Assembly: GCA_013823505.1 (NCBI GenBank)
Contig: PNMH01000006.1
Coordinates: 25,638 to 89,637 of the forward strand
DNA length: 64,000 bases
Direction of reading: 5' to 3'
DNA from: Polaromonas sp.
GTDB taxonomy: Bacteria; Pseudomonadota; Gammaproteobacteria; Burkholderiales; Burkholderiaceae
Every line of letters begins with the position of its first letter. Position 1 is the stretch's first letter. Positions 35,531 to 43,857 of the stretch are shown one piece after another. The notes below the pieces were generated by a model. The model made no database searches. It had not been told where the DNA came from and saw only the letters and a program-made list of their open reading frames with translations. The translations under genes were made by a program, and so were the position numbers.

Positions 35531-36062
35531 TCACAACGTCCTCATCCTGCCCGGCTGGCAAAACAGCGGGGCCGAGCATTGGCAAAGCCGCTGGGAAGCG
35601 ACCCACAGATACCGCCGCGTGGACCAGCACGACTGGATGCAGCCCCGCCGCGGCGACTGGATCGCCCGGCTGGAAGAGGTGCTGTTCACATGCGATGAGC
35701 CAGCGGTGCTGGTGGCCCACAGCCTGGGCTGCCTGCACACGGCGGCTTGGGCGGCCCACTCGCAGAACGCCGCGCGCGTGAAAGCGGCGCTGCTGGTGGC
35801 GCCGGGCGATGCCGAGCGCGAAGAAATGCGCCCGGTGTTGCCCAGCTGGTCGCCCATCGCCATGCAGCGCCTGCCGTTCCCCAGCGTGCTGGTGGGCAGC
35901 CGCAACGACCCTTATTGCACCTTTGAACGCGCCCAGGCCTTCGCCGCGGCCTGGGGCTCGCGTTTCGTCGACCTCGGCGAGGCCGGCCACATCAACGCCG
36001 AGTCCGCTCTGGGCGACTGGCCCGCCGGCCACGCGTTGCTCGCCAAACTCCTGAATCTCTGA
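35523..36062 (+). CDS. RBBP9/YdeN-family alpha/beta hydrolase
   Basis: About 179 residues. It has the family N-terminus ILPGWQNSGAEHWQSRWE, the nucleophile elbow VAHSLGC (Ser near residue 66), and a late GHINAES histidine. These serine hydrolases have unclear physiological substrates. The start is uncertain: GTG 35523 gives MKPHNVLILPG, while TTG 35514 would translate the whole parS site. It lies inside the par operon between parA and parB, with parB starting 17 bases after its stop. The reason for this conserved-looking placement is unknown. Confidence 0.85.
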   Translation: MKPHNVLILPGWQNSGAEHWQSRWEATHRYRRVDQHDWMQPRRGDWIARLEEVLFTCDEPAVLVAHSLGCLHTAAWAAHSQNAARVKAALLVAPGDAEREEMRPVLPSWSPIAMQRLPFPSVLVGSRNDPYCTFERAQAFAAAWGSRFVDLGEAGHINAESALGDWPAGHALLAKLLNL

Positions 36063-36079
36063 CACTCGAAAGACGACCC

Positions 36080-36994
36080 ATGGTCACCAAAAAACCCAAG
36101 GGCCTCGGCCGCGGACTCGAAGCCCTGCTGGGCCCCAAGGTGGTGGACAGCGCGCCGGCCGATCCCGACAGCCTGCCTTCCAGCCTGCCGCTCACCGAGC
36201 TGGTGGCCGGCCAGTACCAGCCCCGCACCCACATGGACGAAGGCGCGCTGTACGAGCTGGCCGAGAGCATCAAGGCCCAGGGGGTGATGCAGCCGATCCT
36301 GGTGCGCCAGCTCGCCACTGGCCCGAACGCCGGCAAGTTTGAGATCATCGCGGGCGAACGCCGCTTCCGTGCGTCGAAGCTGGCAGGGCTGGACCGTGTG
36401 CCTGTGCTGGTGCGCGACGTGCCCGACGAGTCGGCTGCGGCCATGGCGCTCATCGAAAACATGCAGCGCGAAGACCTCAACCCGTTGGAAGAGGCCCAAG
36501 GCCTGCAACGGCTCGTGAAAGAGTTTGGGCTCACTCACGAACAGGCCGCACAGGCCGTGGGCCGCTCGCGCAGCGCCGCCAGCAACCTGCTGCGCTTGCT
36601 CCAGCTCGCCGAGCCGGTGCAGACCATGTTGATGGCGGGTGACCTGGACATGGGCCACGCGCGCGCGTTGCTGGCGCTGGACAAGGCCACCCAGATCACC
36701 GCGGGCAACCAGATCGCGGCCAAGAAGATGTCGGTTCGCGAGGCCGAGAGCCTGGTGAAGAAACTCGGGGCCGAGTTTGCGCTGTCGCCGCAGAAGCTCA
36801 AAAAAGACAAATCGCGAGATATCCGCCGGGTGGAAGAAGAGCTGTCCGATCTGTTGATGGCCGAGGTCGAGGTGCGCGTGAAAAAGCGCCTCAAGCGCCA
36901 CGGCCGCATTGAAGAGATGGGCGAGATTGCCATCCAGTTCGGCTCGCTGGACGCCCTCAACGGCCTGATCGACAAGCTGCGCGGCGGCCATTGA
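36080..36994 (+). CDS. parB: Chromosome partition protein ParB (Spo0J)
   Basis: A 304-residue ParB. Visible are the N-terminal KKPKGLGRGLEALLG ParA-interacting segment, LVAGQYQPRT (41-50), the CTP-binding box GERRFRAS (92-99), the ENMQRE box and the helix-turn-helix HEQAAQAVGRSRSAASNLLRL that reads parS. The C-terminal dimerisation domain ends LIDKLRGGH. It acts on the four parS sites seen nearby. A strong GC hairpin follows the stop. Confidence 0.97.
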   Translation: MVTKKPKGLGRGLEALLGPKVVDSAPADPDSLPSSLPLTELVAGQYQPRTHMDEGALYELAESIKAQGVMQPILVRQLATGPNAGKFEIIAGERRFRASKLAGLDRVPVLVRDVPDESAAAMALIENMQREDLNPLEEAQGLQRLVKEFGLTHEQAAQAVGRSRSAASNLLRLLQLAEPVQTMLMAGDLDMGHARALLALDKATQITAGNQIAAKKMSVREAESLVKKLGAEFALSPQKLKKDKSRDIRRVEEELSDLLMAEVEVRVKKRLKRHGRIEEMGEIAIQFGSLDALNGLIDKLRGGH

Positions 36995-36997
36995 GCG

Positions 36998-37016
36998 GGG
37001 CGGGCGCTGCCCGCCC
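36998..37016. terminator. GC hairpin between parB and the YegP-like gene
   Basis: GGGCGGGC-GCT-GCCCGCCC forms a perfect 8-base stem in the gap between two convergent genes. No T-run follows on either side, so it may be a weak or bidirectional terminator rather than a canonical one. Confidence 0.55.
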
Positions 37017-37022
37017 GTTGCC

Positions 37023-37355
37023 TCAGGCGGCGTCCTTGATCACCTGGCTGGGGCCGTTGGTGCGAACCGACTCCACCCCGGCACGCCGGGCGGCCGCCGT
37101 GGTGTACATCTGGCTCGTGCCGATGATCTGGTGGTTGGGTGCCTTGAGGTTGAAATAGAACCGGCCGTCCGAAGCATCGTTGTGGGTGTAGTTCGCTTCG
37201 TCGGGGCTGTTCTTCTGGACCGACGCAATGCCGTTGTGGGCACCGGCGCGCGTTTCGTAGAGCTCGCTGCGAAGAACCACTTCACCGTTCGCCGCCTTCA
37301 GGACGAAGGAAAAGTCGCCCTTGTCGTTCATACCCAATTCGTACCAGCCTGCCAT
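37023..37355 (-). CDS. YegP-family (DUF1508) protein
   Basis: A 110-residue protein made of two tandem DUF1508 repeats of about 50 residues (YELGMNDKGDFSFVLKAANGE and DGRFYFNLKAPNHQIIGTS), each followed by a helix with GAHNGIASVQKN or ARRAGVESVRTN. The function of this widespread small family is unknown. GGAGG is ideally placed before ATG 37355. It is convergent with parB. Confidence 0.92.
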   Translation of the reverse strand: MAGWYELGMNDKGDFSFVLKAANGEVVLRSELYETRAGAHNGIASVQKNSPDEANYTHNDASDGRFYFNLKAPNHQIIGTSQMYTTAAARRAGVESVRTNGPSQVIKDAA

Positions 37356-37459
37356 GTTGGACCTCCAAGATCTGTTGAAAAGAGAGGTCTATGGTACTCA
37401 TGGGAGCGCCGGTTTGCGGGCTTGAACGCCGCAGGCTCGGCACCGCAGGCGGTGTCTGA

Positions 37460-38884
37460 TCACATCGGGAAAATCTTGCCCGGATTCATGATGTTGTCCG
37501 GGTCGAGTGCGCGTTTGATCGTGCGCATCATGTCCACCGCGCCGCTGCCGGCCTCGGTGAGCAGGAAGTCCATCTTGTGCAGGCCCACGCCGTGTTCGCC
37601 GGTGCAGGTGCCTTCCAGATTGAGCGCCCGCGTCACCAGCTTGTGATTGAGCTCTTCGGCCAGCGCGTGTTCCTCGGGCTTGGTCGGGTCGATCAAATAG
37701 CCGAAATGGAAGTTGCCGTCGCCCACGTGGCCGACCAGGAAGTAGGGCAGACCGGCTGCGTCGGCCTCGGTCACCGAGTCGAGCAGGCAGTCCGCCAGGC
37801 GGCTGATGGGCACGCAGGTGTCGGTGCTGATCGCGCGGCAGCCCGGCTTGCTCTGGATGGCGGCAAAGTAGGCGTTGTGCCGCGCGGTCCACAGGCGGGT
37901 GCGCTCCTCGGGCGTGTCCGCCCACTCGAAGGCCTGGCCACCAAAGTCGGCCGCGATCTCCTGCACCGTCTCGGCCTGTTCTTTCACGCTCGCGGGCGAG
38001 CCGTGGAACTCCATGAGCAACATGTTTTCTTCGCGCAGACCCAGCTTGCTGTGCGCGTTGACCATGCGAACCGTGTTGTGGTCGATCAGTTCGCATCGCG
38101 CGATCGGCACGCCGAGCTGGATCACCTGGATCACCGTGCGGATCGCGGCCTCGATGGTGGGGAACGAGCAGGTGGCCGCCGAGATGGCTTCGGGCAAGGG
38201 ATAGAGCTTGAGCGTGACCTCGGTGATCACGCCCAGCGTGCCCTCGCTGCCCACCATCAGGCGTGTGAGGTCGTAGCCGGCCGAAGACTTCTTGGCGCGC
38301 GTGCCGGTGCGGATCACTTCGCCGTGGGCCGTGACCACTTCGAGTGCCAGCACGTTCTCGCGCATGGTGCCGTAGCGCACCGCGTTGGTACCGCTGGCGC
38401 GCGTGGCGCTCATGCCGCCAATGGACGCATCGGCGCCCGGGTCGATCGGAAAGAACAGCCCCTCGCTCTTCACCGCTTCGTTGACCGCCTTGCGTGTCAC
38501 GCCGGGCTGCACCGCCACGGTGAGGTCTTCGGCGTTGATGGCCAGCACGCTGTTCATGCGGCTCACGTCGATGCTGATGCCGCCTTGCACGGCGAGCAGG
38601 TGTCCTTCGAGCGAAGAGCCCACGCCGAAGGGAATCACCGGCACCCGGTGCGCTGCGGCCAGCTTCACCGCGTCGGCCACATCCTGCGTGCTCTGTGCGA
38701 AGACCACCGCTGCTGGCGGCGGCACTTCGTACACCGATTCGTCGCGGCCGTGCTGCTCGCGCACCACGAGGGCGGTGGAACACTGGGCGCCAAAACGCGC
38801 CTGCAGCGAGGCGATCAACTCGGGTGGCACCACGCGCTGGTTCACTTGCGGCGCGAGGTGGCTGTGGGCGGTGGTGGCGTTCAT
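37460..38884 (-). CDS. FAD-linked oxidase (GlcD/D-lactate dehydrogenase type)
   Basis: A 474-residue flavoprotein with a PCMH-type FAD domain (VVFAQSTQDVADAVKLAA, VIPFGVGSSLEGH near residues 72-84, GADASIGGMSATRASGTNAVRYG). The C-terminal FAD-oxidase domain ends with TCTGEHGVGLHKMDFL. This matches the D-lactate/glycolate/2-hydroxyglutarate dehydrogenase group. No iron-sulfur partner (GlcF) or GlcE is adjacent, so a stand-alone cytochrome-type D-2-hydroxyacid dehydrogenase is likely. GGAGA precedes the ATG. Confidence 0.88.
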   Translation of the reverse strand: MNATTAHSHLAPQVNQRVVPPELIASLQARFGAQCSTALVVREQHGRDESVYEVPPPAAVVFAQSTQDVADAVKLAAAHRVPVIPFGVGSSLEGHLLAVQGGISIDVSRMNSVLAINAEDLTVAVQPGVTRKAVNEAVKSEGLFFPIDPGADASIGGMSATRASGTNAVRYGTMRENVLALEVVTAHGEVIRTGTRAKKSSAGYDLTRLMVGSEGTLGVITEVTLKLYPLPEAISAATCSFPTIEAAIRTVIQVIQLGVPIARCELIDHNTVRMVNAHSKLGLREENMLLMEFHGSPASVKEQAETVQEIAADFGGQAFEWADTPEERTRLWTARHNAYFAAIQSKPGCRAISTDTCVPISRLADCLLDSVTEADAAGLPYFLVGHVGDGNFHFGYLIDPTKPEEHALAEELNHKLVTRALNLEGTCTGEHGVGLHKMDFLLTEAGSGAVDMMRTIKRALDPDNIMNPGKIFPM

Positions 38885-38963
38885 GGGCTGGTCTCCGGCG
38901 CTGTTGTGTCAGCCGGTCAGTTTAAGCCCCGAACCCCGGGCGCGGTGGTCTGCGGGCGGCTGC

Positions 38964-39197
38964 TCAGCTGCGGGCTTTCCCGGCTTGCAGCAACACGGGG
39001 GTGGGGCGGTTGACCGGGTTGTGACCGGGGGACGTGGTGTTGCCGGAGGTGCCGGTGAGGCTGGTGGTCTGGCCGGTGACGCGTGCGGCATGGGCCGGTG
39101 GCACGCTGGCCAGGCCGGCCAGGCCCAGGGTGCAGGCCGCGATCAGTTGCACGCTGCGGGCTTCGAAGTCGGCGAGTCGTTGTCGGCGTTGCGGCAT
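38964..39197 (-). CDS. Small exported protein of unknown function
   Basis: A 77-residue reading frame with AGGAGAC before ATG 39197. The N-terminus is basic (MPQRRQRLADFEARS), followed by a hydrophobic segment and an AHA cleavage-like site (LASVPPAHAA). The mature part is a short Thr/Ser/Asn/Pro-rich tail. No family is recognised. The strong ribosome-binding site and signal-like segment support it; the long polar stretch before the hydrophobic core is atypical of a signal peptide. Confidence 0.5.
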   Translation of the reverse strand: MPQRRQRLADFEARSVQLIAACTLGLAGLASVPPAHAARVTGQTTSLTGTSGNTTSPGHNPVNRPTPVLLQAGKARS

Positions 39198-39376
39198 GGG
39201 TGTCTCCTGAGAGTGGAACAGGTGGCCATTAGCGCCTGCATCCGTGCCCAAGGCCAGCGTTCTTGCCTCACGTTGCCGCACTCACATTGTCCTTGCCTCA
39301 GACACATTTCCCTTCACCCCGTTACGACGGGTTCAAAGTTGCACAATCCGTGATCCCCTCATCGCAAGGACCTCCC

Positions 39377-39943
39377 ATGGGCAACCGACTCACCCAGATC
39401 GCCACCCGCACCGGCGACGCCGGCACCACCGGCCTGGGCGACAACACCCGCGTCTCCAAGAACAGCCTGCGCGTGCACGCCATGGGCGATGTCGACGAGC
39501 TCAACTCGAACATCGGCCTGCTGCTCTGCGAAGACATGGCCACCGATGTGCGCAGCGTGCTGGTGGAGATTCAGCACCAGCTCTTCAACCTGGGCGGCGA
39601 GCTCTCCATTCCCGGCTATGAGCTGCTCAAGCCGGAGGCTGTGCTGGCCCTTGACGAAGCCCTGGCCACCTACAACGAAGCCTTGCCGCGCCTGCAGGAG
39701 TTCATCCTGCCCGCGGGCTCCCGCGCGGCCAGCCAGGCCCACGTGTGCCGCACCGTGGCCCGCCGCGCCGAACGTGCCGTGGTGGCACTGGGCAATGAAG
39801 AGGCCCTGAAAGACACACCGCGCCAGTACCTCAACCGCCTGAGCGATCTCATGTTCGTGCTCGCCCGCGTGCTCAACCGCATGAACGGCGGTGACGACGT
39901 GTACTGGAAAAGCGAGCGCATGGCCAAAGGCTCGGCCGAATGA
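39377..39943 (+). CDS. Cob(I)alamin adenosyltransferase, PduO type
   Basis: A 188-residue PduO-type ATP:cob(I)alamin adenosyltransferase that forms adenosylcobalamin. Visible are the ATP-binding N-terminal TRTGDAGTTGLGDNTRVSK (residues 10-28) and, later, the family signatures CRTVARRAERAVVAL and YLNRLSDLMFVLAR. AAGGA precedes the ATG. No other cobalamin genes and no cobalamin riboswitch are visible nearby. Its stop overlaps the next start (ATGA). Confidence 0.92.
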   Translation: MGNRLTQIATRTGDAGTTGLGDNTRVSKNSLRVHAMGDVDELNSNIGLLLCEDMATDVRSVLVEIQHQLFNLGGELSIPGYELLKPEAVLALDEALATYNEALPRLQEFILPAGSRAASQAHVCRTVARRAERAVVALGNEEALKDTPRQYLNRLSDLMFVLARVLNRMNGGDDVYWKSERMAKGSAE

Positions 39944-40296
39944 AAGCCGCGCTGTTCACCGCGGCCTGCCTGGCCGCTGCGGCACCTTTCGCCATGGCGC
40001 AAAACAAGCCTTCGACCAAGCCCGCCGCACCGGCCACCCAAGTGACCCTGGTCTGCGAAGCGGTCTACATGCCGGCGCGCACCACCTGGACGCGCACGGT
40101 GGGCATCACCTACGACAAGAAGCGCGTGCGTGCGGTGCACATCGACGGCGTCCCGGTCTACACCTTTGCCATCCAGGAAACGGTGATCCTCACGGCGGTG
40201 GACAACGAGCGCATCCAGATCGACACCGCAGCCCAGTCGTGGAGCAGCGATTTCCGTGGGCAGGCGACTGCGCAGGGGCGTTGCGAGCGTATCTGA
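39940..40296 (+). CDS. Small periplasmic protein of unknown function
   Basis: A 118-residue protein with a Sec signal peptide (MKAALFTAACLAAAAPFAMAQ), a short Lys/Pro/Ala linker and a compact beta-rich domain with two cysteines (TLVCEAVY and GRCERI near the end) that could form a disulfide. I do not recognise a family. It is translationally coupled to the adenosyltransferase gene by ATGA. Confidence 0.7.
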   Translation: MKAALFTAACLAAAAPFAMAQNKPSTKPAAPATQVTLVCEAVYMPARTTWTRTVGITYDKKRVRAVHIDGVPVYTFAIQETVILTAVDNERIQIDTAAQSWSSDFRGQATAQGRCERI

Positions 40297-40665
40297 AGCG
40301 TTGCCGGCGCGGTCTTGCGCGCCACTCAGCCGATCCATCGGCCCGGATTTGACCTTGCTGCGAGGCGGGTTGATCGCCTTTCGGCGTGCCGCCGGTCGTT
40401 TCGGTGGAATGGGGTTCGCAGGCGTGCTCTATGTGCCATCTTGCCCCATGCACAGTGCGGTGGAGCAGCGCTTGCAAGCACGCCGTGCGCAGGGCCCCCA
40501 ATGCCCGATCGATGGTGATGTCGATCAAGATGTCACGTTTTCTTTCCGCCGAGGCTTGCGCCGGGGTGTGTTCGTCGGCATAGTGAGTTCAAGACATCCC
40601 CGTGGCCGTCGGGAGGTCTTGCCCCAGGCGGCTTGTCTCAACCCGGAGCATATGGAGGCTCTTTT
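40297..40665. other. Intergenic stretch upstream of hpf, no gene seen
   Basis: In 369 bases I find no reading frame with a ribosome-binding site or recognisable family on either strand. A nested hairpin (GGCGG 40364-40368 with CCGCC 40389-40393, enclosing CGCC-TTTC-GGCG) is present. A 22-codon frame starting near 40518 lacks support. The hpf promoter is presumably in this stretch, but no clear -35/-10 or -24/-12 pair is visible. Confidence 0.6.
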
Positions 40666-40995
40666 ATGAACCTGACGATCAGCGGTCACCACCTTGAGGT
40701 CACACCCGCCTTGCGCGGCTACGTCACCAGCAAACTTGAACGCATATCCCGACACTTCGACCAGGTGGTCGACATGAAGGTGCTGCTGACGGTGGACAAC
40801 CTGAAGGAGAAAGACCTGCGGCAGAAGGCGGAGTGCAACATCCACGTCAAGGGGCGTGATCTGTTTGCTGAAAGCGCTCATGCCGATCTGTACGCCGCCG
40901 TTGACGAACTGGCCGACAAGCTGGACCGGCAAGTTTTGCGTTACAAGGACAAGACGCAAGACCACCACCACGACTCGGTCAAGCGATTGATGTGA
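40666..40995 (+). CDS. hpf: Ribosome hibernation promoting factor, short form
   Basis: A 109-residue HPF/RaiA protein ([32 protein letters not shown], then [31 protein letters not shown]). It binds the 30S subunit in stationary phase and promotes ribosome inactivation. The short form lacks the C-terminal dimerisation domain. GGAGGC precedes ATG 40666. ptsN and hprK follow, as in many proteobacteria; the rpoN gene that often precedes hpf is not here. Confidence 0.93.
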   Translation: MNLTISGHHLEVTPALRGYVTSKLERISRHFDQVVDMKVLLTVDNLKEKDLRQKAECNIHVKGRDLFAESAHADLYAAVDELADKLDRQVLRYKDKTQDHHHDSVKRLM

Positions 40996-41049
40996 TGGAT
41001 GTCACGGGCTGCGGCCCGTGAGGGAAAACCCGATGCTGCGCTGCAGCAG

Positions 41050-41077
41050 GCCGCTTGGAATGTCAAGCGGCTTTTTT
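41050..41077 (+). terminator. Intrinsic terminator after hpf
   Basis: GCCGCTTG (41050-41057), a 6-base loop and CAAGCGGC (41064-41071) are followed by six T residues. A second hairpin (CACGGGC/GCCCGTG at 41003-41020) lies just upstream. This should separate hpf from ptsN, for which CATAAT at 41112-41117 is a possible -10. Confidence 0.92.
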
Positions 41078-41138
41078 GTGCCCCCAGTCTAGCCAACAGC
41101 GCTCAACTGGTCATAATTTGCGCTCCAAGAGGGCTCAC

Positions 41139-41609
41139 ATGAACCGACTATCCGCCATATTGCCCGCTGCGCAAGTGCTCGTCAGCGTTGACGCCACCAG
41201 CAAGAAACGCGCTTTCGAAGAAGCGGGTCTGCTTTTCGAGACCCTTCACGGACTCAACCGGGCGCTCATCACCGACAGCCTGTTTGCCCGCGAACGCCTG
41301 GGTTCCACCGGCCTCGGTCATGGCGTGGCGATTCCCCATGGTCGCATCAAAGGACTGAAGCAGCCACTGGCTGCCGTGTTCCAGCTCGCCAGCCCCATCG
41401 GTTTTGACGCGCCCGACGAACTGCCGGTGCAGCTGATGATCTTTTTGCTGGTGCCCGAAGCGGCCACGCAGAAGCACCTGGAAATCCTGTCGGAGATCGC
41501 CGAGCTGCTGAGCGACAGCGCCCTGCGCGAACAGATGAAGACCTCGGCAGACGCGATCGCATTGCACAAACAGATCACGTCCTGGCAGTCGGCCCACGCG
41601 GCTGCCTGA
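41139..41609 (+). CDS. ptsN: PTS IIA-like nitrogen regulatory protein
   Basis: A 156-residue EIIA-Ntr protein. The phosphorylated histidine is H67 in GLGHGVAIPHGRIKG; AVFQLASPIGFDAPDELPVQLMIFLLVPE is typical of the family. It regulates potassium and nitrogen or carbon metabolism through protein contacts. AAGAGGG precedes ATG 41139. It lies just ahead of hprK, whose kinase acts on HPr of the same phosphorelay. Confidence 0.93.
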   Translation: MNRLSAILPAAQVLVSVDATSKKRAFEEAGLLFETLHGLNRALITDSLFARERLGSTGLGHGVAIPHGRIKGLKQPLAAVFQLASPIGFDAPDELPVQLMIFLLVPEAATQKHLEILSEIAELLSDSALREQMKTSADAIALHKQITSWQSAHAAA

Positions 41610-41622
41610 AACGTTGAGCTCC

Positions 41623-41700
41623 CACGCTCCACCGTTGCACGGGTTGCTGCCCCCCGAGGGGGCTGACCATCCTTGGGGCGGCCTGGCGGCCGGTCACTTG
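41623..41700 (+). repeat. GC-rich hairpin repeat (second type, copy C)
   Basis: Two hairpins: GCCCCC-CGA-GGGGGC (41649-41663) and CGGCC-TGGC-GGCCG (41679-41692). The CCCCC/GGGGG core resembles the repeats at 22755 and 52551, but the flanking bases differ, so it may be a related, separate family. It ends only two bases before the hprK start. Confidence 0.6.
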
Positions 41701-41702
41701 CT

Positions 41703-42653
41703 TTGAAACCCACCGTCGTCAGCGCCGATGTTCTTTTTGAGGACCATCGGGACGCCCTGAAGTGGCAGTGGATCGCCGGGCTCGGTGCTTCCGAGCGGCG
41801 GTTTGACGAGGTGGCCATCCGGGCAGCGCGTTCGGGCGCCGATCTCGTCGGTTACCTCAACTACATCCACCCATATCGGGTGCAGGTGTTCGGCGAACGT
41901 GAAGTCGCCTACCTCACCAGCTCGAACGAAGAAGACAACAAACGCCGCGTGGCGCGCATCGTCACGCTGGAGCCCCCGGTGCTGGTGGTGGCCGATGGCC
42001 AGACCGCGCCGGACGCGCTCACCGCCATGTGCGAGCGGGCGCAGATCCCGATGTTTTCCACGCACGAGTCGGCGGCTTTCGTCATCGACGTGCTGCGCGC
42101 CTATCTTTCGCGCCATTTCGCCGACCGCGCCTCCATGCATGGCGTGTTCATGGACATCCTGGGCATGGGCGTGATGATCACCGGCGAGTCGGGCCTGGGC
42201 AAAAGCGAACTCGGGCTGGAACTGATCTCGCGCGGCCATGGTCTCGTGGCCGACGATGCGGTCGACCTCTACCGCATCAACCAGACCAGCATCGAAGGCC
42301 GTTGCCCTGAGCTGTTGCAGAACCTGCTGGAGGTGCGCGGCATCGGCCTGCTCGACATCAAGGCCATCTTTGGCGAGACGGCGGTGCGTCGCAAGATGCG
42401 CCTCTCGCTCATCGTGCACCTGGTGCGCCGCGAGACGCTCGAGCGCGACTACGAGCGCATGCCCCACGAACCGCTGTACCAGGACGTGCTCGGCGTGCCG
42501 GTGCGCAAGGCGGTCATTCAGGTGGTGGCGGGGCGCAACATCGCCGTGCTCGTGGAAGCGGCCGTGCGCAACACCATCCTGCAGCTGCGCGGCATCGACA
42601 CCTACCAGGAGTTCGTCTCACGCCACCGCGCGGCCATGTCGCGCGGCGAGTGA
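41703..42653 (+). CDS. hprK: HPr kinase/phosphorylase
   Basis: A 316-residue bifunctional HPr(Ser) kinase/phosphorylase. The N-terminal domain is [21 protein letters not shown]; the P-loop GESGLGKS (161-168) and the family signature [27 protein letters not shown] region follow. TTG 41703 is chosen because it gives the conserved N-terminus; no ATG is available nearby, and no clear ribosome-binding site is seen because a GC-rich repeat directly precedes it. It regulates the short PTS relay common in betaproteobacteria. Confidence 0.9.
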   Translation: MKPTVVSADVLFEDHRDALKWQWIAGLGASERRFDEVAIRAARSGADLVGYLNYIHPYRVQVFGEREVAYLTSSNEEDNKRRVARIVTLEPPVLVVADGQTAPDALTAMCERAQIPMFSTHESAAFVIDVLRAYLSRHFADRASMHGVFMDILGMGVMITGESGLGKSELGLELISRGHGLVADDAVDLYRINQTSIEGRCPELLQNLLEVRGIGLLDIKAIFGETAVRRKMRLSLIVHLVRRETLERDYERMPHEPLYQDVLGVPVRKAVIQVVAGRNIAVLVEAAVRNTILQLRGIDTYQEFVSRHRAAMSRGE

Positions 42654-42658
42654 GCGCT

Positions 42659-43099
42659 TCAGGCCCTGTGTGAGTGGCCCTTGTGCGGGCAGTCGGTCTT
42701 GGTGCAGTTGGCGTAGAGCGAGAGCGCGTGTTCCTGGAGCACGAAGCCCCGCGTCTTGGCCACCATCTGCTGGCGCTTTTCGATTTCCGCGTCAAAGAAC
42801 TCTTCCACGCGTCCGCAGTCCAGGCACACCAGATGGTCGTGGTGCTGGCCCTCGTTGAGCTCATACACCGCCTTGCCCGATTCGAAATTGCTGCGCGTGA
42901 GCAGCCCGGCTTGCTCAAACTGCATGAGCACGCGGTAGACCGTGGCCAGACCGATGTCGGAACGTTCTTCGAGCAACACGCGGAACACGTCTTCGGCCGT
43001 CATGTGACGCTGCTTGGCGTTCTGAAACACCTCCAGAATCTTCAGCCGGGGCAGCGTGGCTTTCAATCCCGTGTTCTTGAGTTCTTCGATGTTGGTCAT
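42659..43099 (-). CDS. fur: Ferric uptake regulator Fur
   Basis: A 146-residue metalloregulator. The winged helix covers residues about 10-80 ([24 protein letters not shown]). The metal-binding region has [18 protein letters not shown] and a C-terminal CTKTDCPH. It represses iron-uptake genes with Fe(II). It ends five bases from hprK (convergent) and is divergent from bamE, an arrangement common in betaproteobacteria. Confidence 0.96.
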   Translation of the reverse strand: MTNIEELKNTGLKATLPRLKILEVFQNAKQRHMTAEDVFRVLLEERSDIGLATVYRVLMQFEQAGLLTRSNFESGKAVYELNEGQHHDHLVCLDCGRVEEFFDAEIEKRQQMVAKTRGFVLQEHALSLYANCTKTDCPHKGHSHRA

Positions 43100-43139
43100 G
43101 GCAGTGCGCGCAGTGCGTTGATTCGGGCGATCGGGATCT

Positions 43140-43170
43140 TTGCGGTGCCCTCAAGCCCCAAGACTACAAT
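43140..43170 (+). promoter_or_regulatory. Candidate bamE promoter
   Basis: TTGCGG (43140-43145) and TACAAT (43165-43170) with 19 bases between them resemble a sigma-70 promoter in the fur-bamE divergent region. The leader would be about 80 bases. Judged by eye. Confidence 0.45.
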
Positions 43171-43257
43171 GAAAGGATCATATCGTCAGCGTCTGGCGCA
43201 CGCTGCATTTCTGCCCCGGCAACGCCTGTGCGCGCGCCCCATCCACGGTCCGATCCC

Positions 43258-43857
43258 ATGCTCCACCACTCACCCGATTGCGCTTCTCCGACGCCGCAGG
43301 GTCGGCGCCTCCGCCGCCCGGTTGCCTTGTTCTGTGCCGTTGCTTCGCTGGTCGCGCTGTCGGCGTGTTCCAGTGTCACCAGCCGGCTGCCGGGCATCAC
43401 CAGCGTCGTCACGCCCTACAAGATCGACATCCTGCAGGGCAACGTGGTCACGCGCGAGCAGGCCGCTGCGTTGAAAGCGGGCATGAGCCGCGATCAGGTG
43501 CGCGACATCCTGGGCTCGCCCTTGCTGGCCAGCGTGTTTCATGCCGATCGCTGGGACTACGTGTTCACCTTCCGCCGCCAGGGCCAGACGCCCCAGCAGC
43601 GCCGCCTGACCGCGTTCTTCAAGGCCGATGTGCTCGAGAAGTTTGAAGCCGACGAACTGCCGAGCGAAGCCGAGTTTGTGGCCTCGCTCGACGCTGGCCG
43701 CAAGTTCGGCAAGGTGCCGCCGCTGCAGGCCACCGAAGCCCAGCTCAAGGCGTTTGACGAGCGCAACAAGACCACTGCACCGGTTGAACCGGCTGCGCCC
43801 GTGGCCGCTCCCGCCACCAGCTATCCACCCCTGGAGACGCCGGGGACCACCCGATGA
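43258..43857 (+). CDS. bamE: Outer-membrane assembly lipoprotein BamE (SmpA)
   Basis: A 199-residue lipoprotein: lipobox LVALSAC (Cys near residue 38), then the BamE fold ([39 protein letters not shown]). It is part of the BAM complex that inserts outer-membrane beta-barrels. The C-terminus carries an unusually long Pro/Ala-rich extension (from about residue 160) absent from E. coli BamE (113 residues). ATG 43258 is preferred over GTG 43228. It overlaps dapB by ATGA. Confidence 0.93.
   Translation: MLHHSPDCASPTPQGRRLRRPVALFCAVASLVALSACSSVTSRLPGITSVVTPYKIDILQGNVVTREQAAALKAGMSRDQVRDILGSPLLASVFHADRWDYVFTFRRQGQTPQQRRLTAFFKADVLEKFEADELPSEAEFVASLDAGRKFGKVPPLQATEAQLKAFDERNKTTAPVEPAAPVAAPATSYPPLETPGTTR

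Noticed and set aside
33825..36065. Long minus-strand open frame across rsmG-parA-hydrolase
   Set aside because: The composition is typical of antisense frames in high-GC DNA, and four well-supported genes occupy the other strand.
39198..39376. Cobalamin riboswitch ahead of the adenosyltransferase gene
   Set aside because: No B12-box-like sequence or compact multi-stem layout can be seen, and the space is short.
40518..40583. 22-codon frame upstream of hpf as a possible leader peptide
   Set aside because: No ribosome-binding site, no run of regulatory codons and no coupled attenuator hairpin near its end.
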